Shown: one piece after another, positions 7,101 through 13,801 of the stretch
How the letters are laid out: every line of letters starts with the position of its first letter
How positions within the stretch are numbered: position 1 is the stretch's first letter
Assembly: GCA_958428675.1 (NCBI GenBank)
Contig: CAUAGV010000014.1
Coordinates: forward strand, 1 to 17,244
Direction of reading: 5' to 3'
Source of the DNA: an uncultured Collinsella sp.
Lineage (GTDB): Bacteria; Actinomycetota; Coriobacteriia; Coriobacteriales; Coriobacteriaceae
DNA: 17,244 nucleotides
Position numbers and translations under genes: made by a program
The notes under the pieces: generated by a model
The model's input: only the letters and a program-made list of their open reading frames with translations
The model's database searches: none
What the model was told of the DNA's origin: nothing

Positions 7101-7415
7101 TTATGCAGCGGTGATCGAAATCTCCTGGTCGACACCCAACAGCTGAACCACGCGCATCACCGGGGGCTGCACATTGGTGCAGCTAAAGCGCTTGCCGTGG
7201 TCGGCCGCGTGGTGCGCGGCGCCCACGAGCACGCCAATGCCCGTCGAATCGATGTAGCTCACCTGGGCAAAATCGAGCTCAACGGCCTCAGTTGGCTGCT
7301 CGAGCGCCAGGTCGATGGCATTGCGCAGGCTATCGGCGTTAGAGATATCGATCTCACCGGTCACCTTAATGGTGTAGAGCTCTGGCGTGGGGTTGGTGGA
7401 AATACCCAAATCCAT
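7101..7415 (-). CDS. STAS-domain protein, anti-sigma factor antagonist-like
   Basis: This 104-residue protein is a single STAS domain of the SpoIIAA/RsbV type. Such proteins bind an anti-sigma kinase and are switched off when a conserved serine is phosphorylated. The signature VSYIDSTGIGVLV (52-64) places the predicted phosphoserine at Ser57. ATG at 7415 has AAGGAG 7 nt upstream. No anti-sigma kinase, phosphatase or sigma factor gene adjoins it: the upstream neighbour is an aminotransferase 51 bp away and the downstream one is tatA. Its partner must be encoded elsewhere. A non-sigma role, as for some stand-alone STAS proteins, cannot be excluded. Confidence 0.88.
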   Translation of the reverse strand: MDLGISTNPTPELYTIKVTGEIDISNADSLRNAIDLALEQPTEAVELDFAQVSYIDSTGIGVLVGAAHHAADHGKRFSCTNVQPPVMRVVQLLGVDQEISITAA

Positions 7416-7466
7416 GTATACGCTCCTTTACGTATCGAAAGTGCGGATAGTACGGAAAGCCGCGCG

Positions 7467-8771
7467 TTAGGCGCGCTCGGCACGAGCAAGCTCGGCAGCG
7501 ACAAGCTTAACGGCCAGCACCAGCACATCGAGCGCGGCCTCCAGGTCCTCGACCGTGGGATAGCTCGGCGCGATGCGGATGTTGGTGTCGCGCGGGTCCT
7601 TGCCATAGGGCCAGGTGGCACCGGCCGGCGTGAGCTTGACGCCCAGGTCGGCGCAAAGCGCGGCGACCTTTTGGGCCGAGCCCTCGGGACCATCGAAGCT
7701 CACAAAGTAGCCGCCACGGGGATGCGTCCAGGTGGCGCAACCCGTGTTACCCAAGCCCTCGGTGAGTTTGCGCTCAACGGCCTCAAAGCGCGGGCGCAGG
7801 AACTCGGCATGCTTTTTCATGTGCTCCTCAACCGCCTCGATGGTGGGAAGGAAGCGCACGTGACGCAGCTGGTTGAGCTTGTCGGCGCTGATGAGGCCGG
7901 CCTTCAGGCGCTTGGAGAACTCGGCGATAACCGCGGGGCTCGCACCGATAAAGCCGATGCCGGCGCCCGGGAAGGTGATCTTGGACGTCGAGGCAAAGGC
8001 CACCACACGGTCCTCGGTGCCCGCCGCGCGAGCGAGGTCAAAGATGTTGGCGAGTTCGTCGGTCTCGTCGTACAGGTCATGCACGCAGTAGGCGTTGTCC
8101 CAGAAGATGCGGAAATCGGGCGCGGCCGTGGGCATCTCGACCAGGCGACGCACGGTGTCCTCGCTAAAGGTGATGCCCGTGGGGTTGGAATACTTGGGAA
8201 CGCACCAGATGCCCTTGATGGAGTCGTCGACGGCAACCAGGCGCTCGACCTCGTCCATGTCGGGGCCGTTGTCAGTCATCGCGACGGGGACGTTCTCGAT
8301 ACCCAGATCGGCGGTGATGCCAAAGTGGCGATCGTAGCCGGGAACGGGGCACAGGAACTTGACCTTCTTGCCGTCATGCGCGGCCTCGTAGGCGTCCCAG
8401 GGCTCACTGCCGCACGAGCCACAGCGCCAGAACATGCCGGCGATGTCATGCTCAATCAAAAGGCTCGATGAACCCAGCACAAGCGTCTGCTCGGCGGGGC
8501 AACCCAAAAACTCCCCTGCCAGCTTGCGAGCCGAGGGAATGCCCTCAAAGCAGCCGTAGTTGGAGCAGTCGACGTTGCCGTCGTGCAGATCGGCGTCGGC
8601 GTTAAGGATATCGAGCATGGGGCGCGAGATGTCCACCTGGGAGGGCGACGGCTTGCCGCGGGCCATGTCGAGCGCCAGGCCCTTGGCCTTGACCTCGGCG
8701 ACCTCGGCTTTGAGCGCCTCGATGGCGGCATCGAGTTCGGTGGTTTCCATCTTCTGGTAGATCGTCTGCAT
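7467..8771 (-). CDS. PLP-dependent aminotransferase, class Ic aspartate aminotransferase-like
   Basis: This 434-residue fold-type I PLP enzyme probably exchanges the amino group between aspartate and 2-oxoglutarate. Visible active-site elements are NPTG (Asn196), WDNAY (Asp225), the Schiff-base lysine in STSKITFPGAG (Lys264) and the carboxylate-binding Arg in NIRIAPSYP (Arg399). The motif forms, with LDMARGKPSP near the N-terminus and IWCVPKYSNPTG, match what I recall of the aspartate aminotransferase group called class Ic, but substrate preference is inferred. The start at 8771 has GAAAGG 8 nt upstream; a second Met at residue 8 has no such site. It is divergent from the small gene at 8921, and the 149-bp gap shows no clear promoter. 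Confidence 0.85.
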   Translation of the reverse strand: MQTIYQKMETTELDAAIEALKAEVAEVKAKGLALDMARGKPSPSQVDISRPMLDILNADADLHDGNVDCSNYGCFEGIPSARKLAGEFLGCPAEQTLVLGSSSLLIEHDIAGMFWRCGSCGSEPWDAYEAAHDGKKVKFLCPVPGYDRHFGITADLGIENVPVAMTDNGPDMDEVERLVAVDDSIKGIWCVPKYSNPTGITFSEDTVRRLVEMPTAAPDFRIFWDNAYCVHDLYDETDELANIFDLARAAGTEDRVVAFASTSKITFPGAGIGFIGASPAVIAEFSKRLKAGLISADKLNQLRHVRFLPTIEAVEEHMKKHAEFLRPRFEAVERKLTEGLGNTGCATWTHPRGGYFVSFDGPEGSAQKVAALCADLGVKLTPAGATWPYGKDPRDTNIRIAPSYPTVEDLEAALDVLVLAVKLVAAELARAERA

Positions 8772-8920
8772 GGGTGCGACCTTTCGCGAAGCGGTACGTT
8801 GCAGTTCGTCTAAGTATAGACCGCCACCGCCGCAACGTTATGAAGCCGTGATAGATTAAGTTCATCGCAATGAATTACGAATCGCCGCGCATGCCGGCGT
8901 GGGGCGCCCAAGGAGGCACT

Positions 8921-9175
8921 ATGGAGTACGGATCGTTTCAGGCCGAGGAATTCGGCGACCTGCAGCGCCTGGTCGACGGACTGTTTTACGACCGCCACGC
9001 CATCGACCGCCTGGATCTGATCGTACAGGCCGAAATCTTGGACCTGGCGCCCGATCTCATGGAAATCGTCAACTTGCTGCCGCCCGGCTATTACGACCGC
9101 CAGTCACTTTGCGACCAGCTCAACTCCGCCTTGGCCGCCCACGGCTGGGGCGCCGTCTACGGCACCGTGGAATAA
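8921..9175 (+). CDS. Small acidic protein, function unknown
   Basis: This encodes 84 residues. ATG at 8921 is chosen because AAGGAGG lies just upstream; an ATG at 8870 in the same frame lacks a ribosome-binding site. The protein is acidic, with no signal peptide, membrane segment or Cys motif. The C-terminal half, with LPPGYYDRQSLCDQLNSAL (about 53-71), looks like a short helix-turn-helix-sized domain and faintly recalls the small DUF2795-type domains of actinobacteria, but this is only a resemblance by eye. It is the only rightward gene between 1688 and the right end. Directly after the stop, AAGCCTCG (9174-9181) can pair with CGAGGCTT (9215-9222), followed by GTTTT, a weak terminator at best. 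Confidence 0.7.
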   Translation: MEYGSFQAEEFGDLQRLVDGLFYDRHAIDRLDLIVQAEILDLAPDLMEIVNLLPPGYYDRQSLCDQLNSALAAHGWGAVYGTVE

Positions 9176-9421
9176 GCCTCGAGGCCGGCGATTTGGCCCG
9201 CTTCCCGACCTTGGCGAGGCTTGTTTTAGGGCTTGTGGCCAAAAAAGGGCAAATATGAGTACTGTTACCTTTTTAGTAGCAGCGATTCTTGGTCGAAATC
9301 GGCAAAACTCGACTTGAAACTTCCTAATCACCGTCAGCTAGCGCCAAATTGGAAGTCGATGGTCACTCATTAACGTACAGTTCTTATAACTTTGTTCATT
9401 ATTTTCCGCACCTAAAATGAT
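9176..9421 (+). other. AT-richer gene-free stretch, possible small RNA
   Basis: No supported gene lies here. From about 9240 the sequence is visibly richer in A and T than its surroundings. Local structure includes CTGTTAC/GTAGCAG around a 7-nt loop (about 9262-9282) and TCGACTT/AAGTCGA, about 45 nt apart (9308-9355). TGAGTACTGTTAC at 9256-9268 is nearly the reverse complement of the loop and inner stem of the terminator that follows (12 of 13). It could be a small RNA ending at 9458, or an untranslated tail of the 84-residue gene. A short frame beginning ATG at 9255 (MSTVTFLVAAIL, about 20 codons) has only a weak ribosome-binding site and is not called. Confidence 0.35.
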
Positions 9422-9458
9422 ACGCCGTTTGTGACAGTACTCACAAACGGCGTTTTTT
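9422..9458 (+). terminator. Strong intrinsic terminator, rightward
   Basis: A perfect 13-bp stem (ACGCCGTTTGTGA at 9422-9434 with TCACAAACGGCGT at 9441-9453) has a 6-nt loop and six T at 9453-9458. The T-run is only on the plus strand, so it ends rightward transcription, though the nearest rightward gene stops 246 bp upstream. The remaining stretch to 9548 holds nothing I recognise; leftward nhaA transcripts would meet the same hairpin without a T-run. Confidence 0.92.
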
Positions 9459-9548
9459 GACCACTGGCGCGTCTGGCAGGCGGCAAGCACCGCCCGAATC
9501 CGCATTTTGAACGCGCCCGAATCGGTTCTGGAGCCGGTTTTCGCGCTC

Positions 9549-10907
9549 TTACTCGTCCTTGGGCGAGGGATGCTTGCAGACCACGCTCATGTAGATCATA
9601 CCGAGCACGGCAGCGGTGACCGAACCGGCAAGGATGGCGGCCTTGGCAGCCAGGACCTCAAACTGGGCCGTCGGGAAGGCAAGGCCGCTGATGAGAATCG
9701 ACATGGTAAAGCCGATACCGCCCAGAATGCCCACGCCGGCAATCATATGCCAGTTGACATTGTGCGGCAGCTCGCAGGCCTTAAGCTTAACCAGGGCAAA
9801 CGTCATACCAAAGATGCCGATCGGCTTGCCCAGCAGCATGCCAAAGTACACGCCGAGCGTCACCGGGTCGGTGAGCAGCGTGCTCATGTCCACGCCCACT
9901 AGGCGAACCTGCGCGTTCACGAACGCAAAGATCGGCAGGATCACAAAGTTGACCGGCGTGGAGATCAGACGCTCCATGCGGATAAGCGGCGGGGTCACGC
10001 GGTGCATGACGCGCTCGACCTTGGTGGTCGAGACGGTAAAGTCATGCTGGCCCAGGATGTGTGCCTCGTCGTCGTAGCGGTCATCGAGCAGCGGCAGGCA
10101 CTCGCCCAACCAATCGGTGAGGCTATCGAGCTTGACGCCGCACTTGGCCGGAATGGTGAAGGCCAGGATGACGCCGGCAAGCGTAGCGTGCACGCCGCTC
10201 TTGAACATGCAGAACCACAGCAGCAGGCCCAGCACCGAGTACGGGGCAAGGCGGTAATGCTGCGTCTTGTTGAGCCACACGAGCGCGCAGGTCACAAGCG
10301 CGGCGGCGCCCAACCAAAACGGATTGGGGCTCTGACCGTAGAAGATGGCGATGGCGGCGATGGAGATGAGGTCGTCGGCGATGGCGAGCGTCGAGAAGAA
10401 CACGCGCACGCCGTTGGGCACGCGATTGCCCAAAAGCGACAGCACGCCCAGCGCAAAGGCAATATCGGTTGCCATGGGGATGGCCCAACCGTTGCGGGCG
10501 CCGGCATGGTTAAAAATGAGGTAGATGCAGGCGGGAACGACGACGCCGCCCACGGCTGCCAGCATGGGAAGCATGGCCTGGCGCGGATTCTTGAGCTCGC
10601 CGACCGTCATCTCGTACTTAAGCTCAATGCCCACCAACAAAAAGAAAATCGCCATGAGGAAGTCGTTGACGAAAAGCTCAACGGTGAGACCGGCCGTAAG
10701 GTTGCCCAGGCCCACATACAGCGGGGTCTCCAAAAAGTGATGGATGGCCTCGTAGGCATCGGTATTGGCGCAAATGACGGCGGCGATGGCGGCAATCACC
10801 ATGACCGCGGCGGAAATCGTGCCGTTCTCGGCGATGCGCTCCCAAATGTCGTGACGTTCAAAGCGCTTGCGTTCACGAACGTTGAACAGCTGCTCGGGTG
10901 CTGCCAT
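9549..10907 (-). CDS. nhaA: Na+/H+ antiporter NhaA
   Basis: NhaA exports Na+ or Li+ in exchange for protons across the inner membrane and controls internal pH and sodium. The 452-residue product starts at ATG 10907, with AAAGGAG 6 nt upstream; an upstream in-frame start at 10961 would run through the leader terminator and is rejected. About eleven to twelve hydrophobic segments are visible. The transport motif ATDIAFALGVLSLLG gives Asp148 (counterpart of E. coli Asp133), and LAIADDL gives Asp178-Asp179 (counterparts of Asp163-Asp164). A longer hydrophilic loop (about residues 270-320, rich in Asp, His and Arg) makes it larger than the roughly 390-residue E. coli protein, as in several actinobacterial forms. 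The leader carries a terminator (10941-10976), suggesting control of elongation. Confidence 0.95.
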   Translation of the reverse strand: MAAPEQLFNVRERKRFERHDIWERIAENGTISAAVMVIAAIAAVICANTDAYEAIHHFLETPLYVGLGNLTAGLTVELFVNDFLMAIFFLLVGIELKYEMTVGELKNPRQAMLPMLAAVGGVVVPACIYLIFNHAGARNGWAIPMATDIAFALGVLSLLGNRVPNGVRVFFSTLAIADDLISIAAIAIFYGQSPNPFWLGAAALVTCALVWLNKTQHYRLAPYSVLGLLLWFCMFKSGVHATLAGVILAFTIPAKCGVKLDSLTDWLGECLPLLDDRYDDEAHILGQHDFTVSTTKVERVMHRVTPPLIRMERLISTPVNFVILPIFAFVNAQVRLVGVDMSTLLTDPVTLGVYFGMLLGKPIGIFGMTFALVKLKACELPHNVNWHMIAGVGILGGIGFTMSILISGLAFPTAQFEVLAAKAAILAGSVTAAVLGMIYMSVVCKHPSPKDE

Positions 10908-10922
10908 GGGCGGCTCCTTTCT

Positions 10923-10936
10923 CGGGAAAGCTCCCG
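10923..10936 (-). promoter_or_regulatory. Small hairpin just before the nhaA ribosome-binding site
   Basis: CGGGA and TCCCG (plus strand) pair around a 4-nt loop, between the leader terminator and the AAAGGAG of nhaA. It is short and could affect access to the ribosome-binding site. Weak evidence on its own. Confidence 0.3.
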
Positions 10937-10940
10937 TCTT

Positions 10941-10976
10941 AAAAAAGCACGGCCCGCCCAAGTGGCGGCGCCGCGC
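10941..10976 (-). terminator. Intrinsic terminator in the nhaA leader (candidate attenuator)
   Basis: On the minus strand GCGCGGC, one bulged G and CCGCC pair with GGCGG and GCCGTGC around the loop ACTTG (one G-U pair), and six T follow directly. The stem is 12 bp and GC-rich. It lies 34 nt upstream of the nhaA start codon. ppaC, the next gene upstream, already has its own terminator at 11116-11155, so this second one most likely acts in the nhaA leader. GGCGCCGCG at 11101-11109 (minus) is the exact complement of 9 nt of the 5' arm, and 11 pairs form if flanks are counted, which is a possible antiterminator. CCTGC/GCAGG repeats between 10990 and 11028 allow further alternative hairpins. Confidence 0.75.
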
Positions 10977-11115
10977 TCTAACGTATTACGCCTGCATCTA
11001 GCCTACCCTGCACGACAAGCACGCAGGCATGGCCGAAAAGCGGAACCACAGGTTGAACATTATTTGCTCAACGGCACGGGCGCGCCTGCCCAAGAGACGA
11101 CGCGGCGCCGTGCAC

Positions 11116-11155
11116 AAAAAACGACCGGAGCGCGGGGCGTCCGCGATCCGGTCGT
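11116..11155 (-). terminator. Intrinsic terminator of ppaC
   Basis: Minus-strand ACGACCGGA pairs with TCCGGTCGT (9 bp, 11147-11155 with 11121-11129), with a further inner CGCGG/CCGCG helix, followed by a run of six T. It begins about 20 nt after the ppaC stop codon. Confidence 0.93.
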
Positions 11156-11174
11156 GGCGTTCGGTCAACTAAAC

Positions 11175-12098
11175 CTAGCAGGCGGCCATGATGGGGGCAG
11201 CGACCTGCTTCTTACGGGAGAGGACGCCCGGCATCCAGACGCCGCCGTGCTCGTCGGCAATGCTCAAGCCCTTCTGAGCAGCCTCGGTCTCGCCCTCGAG
11301 CAGGACCTGCGAGCCCTCCTCCATGATGTCAGTGATGCACAGGACGATGCCATCGGCACCCTTCTCGGCGGCGTAGGCGCGCATGGCCTCACGGATCTCG
11401 TCGATCATGCCGAGAGCGCGGCTCTTGTCGACAGTCTCGTACTGGCCGATGAGCAGCTTCTTGCCAGCGGGCTCGAACATCTTGATGTCGTTACCGACCA
11501 TCTCGGCTGCAGTGAAGGAGCCGGACGGACGGGTGAGGAAGACCTCCATGCCAAACTTGACCGGGTCGACGCCCACCTGCTCGCCGAGCTTGGCGGCGAC
11601 GGCGCGGTCGACATCGGTGGTGGTGGGGCTCTTGAGCATGAGCGTGTCGGTCATCATGGCCGAGAGCAGCAGCTTAGCCTGGACGTCGGAAAGCTCAACG
11701 CCGAGCACGCCGGCGAGCTTGGTGACGATGGTGCAGCTGGAGCCCCAGGGCAGGCAGATGTAGTGCAGCGGGCCGGCAGTCTCGAAATCGCCGATGCGGT
11801 GATGATCGACGACACCAAAGACCGTGGCGTCCTTAAGGCCGGCAACGGACTGGGCGGACTCGTTGTGGTCGGTGAGGACGACGAGCTGACCGGCCTCGAC
11901 GGACTCGATCACGCGGGGCTCGGCGATGCCGGCGTCGGCAAGCAGCTTGGCGGACTCGGCCGGAAGCTGGCCCAGAGCGCAAGCCTCGTAGGTGTTGCCG
12001 GCATACTCAACCTGGTTGAGCAGCTGGGACAGGACGACGGCGCTCATGATGGCGTCGTTATCGGGGTTCTGGTGACCAAAGACAAGAACGTTTGCCAT
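11175..12098 (-). CDS. ppaC: Manganese-dependent inorganic pyrophosphatase (family II)
   Basis: This cytoplasmic enzyme hydrolyses pyrophosphate to phosphate and pulls biosynthetic reactions forward. At 307 residues it has the usual family II length. The DHH-family metal and substrate motifs are all visible: GHQNPDNDA (His9, Asp13, Asp15), TDHN (Asp77), VVDHH (Asp98-His100) and MMTD (Asp151). The DHHA2 C-terminal domain ends with the substrate-binding SRKKQ (294-298). No CBS regulatory domains are inserted. ATG at 12098 has GGAGG 6 nt upstream. It is flanked by its own terminator downstream and by a hairpin repeat and the ROK gene upstream (166-bp gap). Confidence 0.96.
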   Translation of the reverse strand: MANVLVFGHQNPDNDAIMSAVVLSQLLNQVEYAGNTYEACALGQLPAESAKLLADAGIAEPRVIESVEAGQLVVLTDHNESAQSVAGLKDATVFGVVDHHRIGDFETAGPLHYICLPWGSSCTIVTKLAGVLGVELSDVQAKLLLSAMMTDTLMLKSPTTTDVDRAVAAKLGEQVGVDPVKFGMEVFLTRPSGSFTAAEMVGNDIKMFEPAGKKLLIGQYETVDKSRALGMIDEIREAMRAYAAEKGADGIVLCITDIMEEGSQVLLEGETEAAQKGLSIADEHGGVWMPGVLSRKKQVAAPIMAAC

Positions 12099-12210
12099 GG
12101 ATATCCTCCACTTGATATGTGTACTTGGACGTAGCTATGGTAGCACGCCGATGCCGAGCATTCGCAGACGGAAGGGCCACGGCATATTTTGGGGCAGGCA
12201 TGGGGGCCAA

Positions 12211-12264
12211 GGCTGTCCCTTTTGCACCATGTTGGTGCAAAGTAACCTGACCCCCTTGCACCAG
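12211..12264. repeat. Hairpin repeat downstream of the ROK kinase gene
   Basis: TTTGCACCA (12221-12229) and TGGTGCAAA (12233-12241) form a perfect 9-bp stem with a 3-nt loop. A third copy, TTGCACCA, lies at 12256-12263, touching the ROK stop codon. On the minus strand the unit is flanked by GGGTCAGG and AGGGACAG, so it looks like a decayed pair of GGGACAGG-type repeats around a hairpin. No T-run follows. Confidence 0.65.
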
Positions 12265-13218
12265 CTATTTACCGGCAGCGCGCAGGGCTACGTAGGCGGC
12301 ACCGATGATGCCGGCGTCGTTTCCGAGCGAAGCGACCTTAATGGGCGTCTCGCGCGAGGCAGAAAGCGCGTACTGCTTAAAGTGCTCGCGGACCTTGTCG
12401 AGGTAGACATCGGCCGAAGCGGACGCGCCGCCGCCGATGAGGAACATCTCGGGATCGACCACGTTGGCAATAAGCGCCAGGGCGCGACCGAGATAGTCGG
12501 CCATGGTATCGGCCGCGGCAAGCGCGAGCTTGTCGCCCTCGCGGCAGGCCTGGAACACGTCCTTGGAATCGGAGGGACCGGTGAGCTCGATGGGCTCGAC
12601 GCCTGCCTTCTTGCACTCGGCAAGGTAGTTGCTCACCACGCCGGTGGCGCTGGAATACTGCTCCAGATGGCCATGGCCGCCGCAGCCGCAGGTGCGTTCC
12701 TCAGCCGGGTTCAGGCACATGTGGCCAATCTCGCCGCCGGCGCCCACAACGCCTGATACCACGTCGCCGTTAACGATAACGCCGCCGCCCACGCCGGTAC
12801 CGATGGTGACCATCACCACGTTCTGTACGCCCTTGGCAGAGCCGAGCCAGGCCTCGCCCATGGCAGCGGCGTTGGCATCGTTCTCGTACTTAACGACCGC
12901 GTCGGGGCAGTGCTCCTGAATGGCGACTCTTAGCTCAGGCAGGTTAATAGCAATGTTGGCCTTGACCTTGGCATCGCCCGATGCCGGGATGGGGCACGGA
13001 ACTGCCAGGCCAATGCCCGCCACAAAGGCGCGCGGAATCTGAGCCTTGGCGACCACCTGGTCGATAGCCTCGGTCACCGCGGCAAAGCCCGCGGCGTCAA
13101 CGATGGGAGGCGTAGGCACGCTGGCCTTGGCCAGCAGGTTGCCGTCCTCGTCGAACAGGCCCTCCTTAACCGAAGTGCCGCCGACGTCAATGCCGATGTA
13201 GTACTGCTTAGGTTCCAT
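12265..13218 (-). CDS. ROK-family sugar kinase, probable glucokinase
   Basis: ROK kinases phosphorylate free hexoses with ATP in the cytoplasm. ATG at 13218 has GAAAGGCGGG upstream; an earlier in-frame Met has no such site. The protein is 317 residues. The phosphate loop IGIDVGGTSVKEG (8-20), GIGLAVPCP (68-76), the catalytic Asp114 in YENDAN and TIGTGVGGGVI (138-148) are all intact. The zinc motif reads CGCGGHGHLEQ: His166, Cys177 and Cys179 are present, but the third Cys of the usual CxCGxxGCxE is His184. Glucose is the likely substrate because the gene follows a beta-glucoside PTS operon (241-bp gap), but N-acetyl sugars or other hexoses are not excluded. There is no DNA-binding N-terminus, so it is not a ROK repressor. 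Confidence 0.88.
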   Translation of the reverse strand: MEPKQYYIGIDVGGTSVKEGLFDEDGNLLAKASVPTPPIVDAAGFAAVTEAIDQVVAKAQIPRAFVAGIGLAVPCPIPASGDAKVKANIAINLPELRVAIQEHCPDAVVKYENDANAAAMGEAWLGSAKGVQNVVMVTIGTGVGGGVIVNGDVVSGVVGAGGEIGHMCLNPAEERTCGCGGHGHLEQYSSATGVVSNYLAECKKAGVEPIELTGPSDSKDVFQACREGDKLALAAADTMADYLGRALALIANVVDPEMFLIGGGASASADVYLDKVREHFKQYALSASRETPIKVASLGNDAGIIGAAYVALRAAGK

Positions 13219-13270
13219 GGGAGCCCGCCTTTCTCGTTTAAACATTGCCTGTATGGTACCGCTCCCAAGG

Positions 13271-13318
13271 CAGAAACCTACCAAAAAGGGACAGGTTTGT
13301 TTTGGCAGGTTTTATCTG
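13271..13318. repeat. Hairpin repeat with TTTTGGCAGGTTT arms
   Basis: Arms 13274-13286 and 13300-13312 match in 12 of 13 positions as an inverted repeat. CAG/CTG extends the stem after a small bulge. The 13-nt loop holds GGGACAGG. A closely similar sequence (GTTTGCCTTGGCAGG) occurs at 17176-17190, and its reverse-strand partner at the window end. It lies in the leader of the ROK gene, about 55 bp upstream of its start. Confidence 0.7.
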
Positions 13319-13371
13319 TGAAAACGCAAACGACCGCTCAAAAGGTCGCGCAGGGCCTTCGCCAAATATAG

Positions 13372-13402
13372 GGGCGCCGGGAGGCGGAGACTCCCGGCGC
13401 CC
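13372..13402 (-). terminator. GC-rich hairpin after PTS IIA, T-poor
   Basis: GGGCGCCGGGAG (13372-13383) pairs perfectly with CTCCCGGCGCCC (13391-13402) over 12 bp. On the minus strand it is followed by CTATATTTGG, not by a clean T-run. It lies about 60 bp beyond the IIA stop, where the PTS operon would be expected to end. A 14-bp palindrome, GGACCGCGCGGTCC, lies between (13427-13440). Confidence 0.55.
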
Positions 13403-13459
13403 GTCAAAGGGACTGTATTGTCTGCTGGACCGCGCGGTCCGTCGCGGCGATAACGCCGG

Positions 13460-13792
13460 CTAGGCCTTCAGTGCCTGCAGCTGCTTATGGACCTCGATGA
13501 GCTCCGTGGCCATGACACGCATGGTCTCGGTGCCCGCCATTTGGTCCTCGGCATGCAACAGAATCAGCGGAGCCTCGCCGTTACGCTCGCCGTTGGCCTC
13601 CTTTTTAAGGAGCCCCATATGGACATCGTGGCCACCGTTGTAAGCCTCGTCGCCCTGCTTAATGAGCTCCTCGACGGCGTCAAAATCGCCCTCCTTGGCC
13701 TTTTGCACGGCATTGATGTACATGCTCTTGGCGGTTCCGACGTAGCTGATGATCTCGAAACAGGTCATCTGCAGCTCGTTCATATCCTCCAT
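13460..13792 (-). CDS. PTS system, lactose/cellobiose-family IIA component
   Basis: EIIA accepts phosphate from HPr on a histidine and passes it to EIIB. The product is about 110 residues and forms helical trimers in this family. The phosphorylation site ILLHAEDQM gives His80, with the nearby Asp83 that holds a metal in homologues. The start is uncertain. ATG at 13792 has AGGTG 6 nt upstream and is preferred; GTG at 13801 directly adjoins the IIB stop codon, and ATG at 13783 has its GGAGG too close. It is the last gene of bgl-IIC-IIB-IIA. Confidence 0.9.
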   Translation of the reverse strand: MEDMNELQMTCFEIISYVGTAKSMYINAVQKAKEGDFDAVEELIKQGDEAYNGGHDVHMGLLKKEANGERNGEAPLILLHAEDQMAGTETMRVMATELIEVHKQLQALKA

Positions 13793-13801
13793 GCGCTGCA
13801 C

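Noticed and set aside
6969..8471. 500-codon plus-strand open frame opposite the STAS and aminotransferase genes
   Set aside because: It is a mirror of two genes with clear motifs and has no recognisable domain.
9255..9314. Short peptide frame starting MSTVTFLVAAIL
   Set aside because: Only about 20 codons with a weak Shine-Dalgarno (AAGGG). Not supported without conservation data, though it lies in the interesting 9176-9458 stretch.
10908..10961. Upstream-extended start for NhaA
   Set aside because: The extension would translate the leader terminator's T-run and RBS region. AAAGGAG before ATG 10907 is the better start.
10002..12134. 710-codon plus-strand open frame opposite nhaA and ppaC
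   Set aside because: It spans two terminators and two well-supported minus-strand genes, lacks a ribosome-binding site and has the composition of a mirror frame.
13405..13416. AAAGGGACTG as another member of the AGGGAC repeat group
   Set aside because: A 6-mer core is expected several times by chance in 17 kb and this copy has no flanking inverted repeat. AGGGAC also occurs inside the topoisomerase gene near 3361.
13245..13463. 72-codon plus-strand frame in the gap between the ROK and IIA genes
   Set aside because: No ribosome-binding site; it crosses a repeat, a GC-rich hairpin and a palindrome, so the gap is better explained as regulatory DNA.
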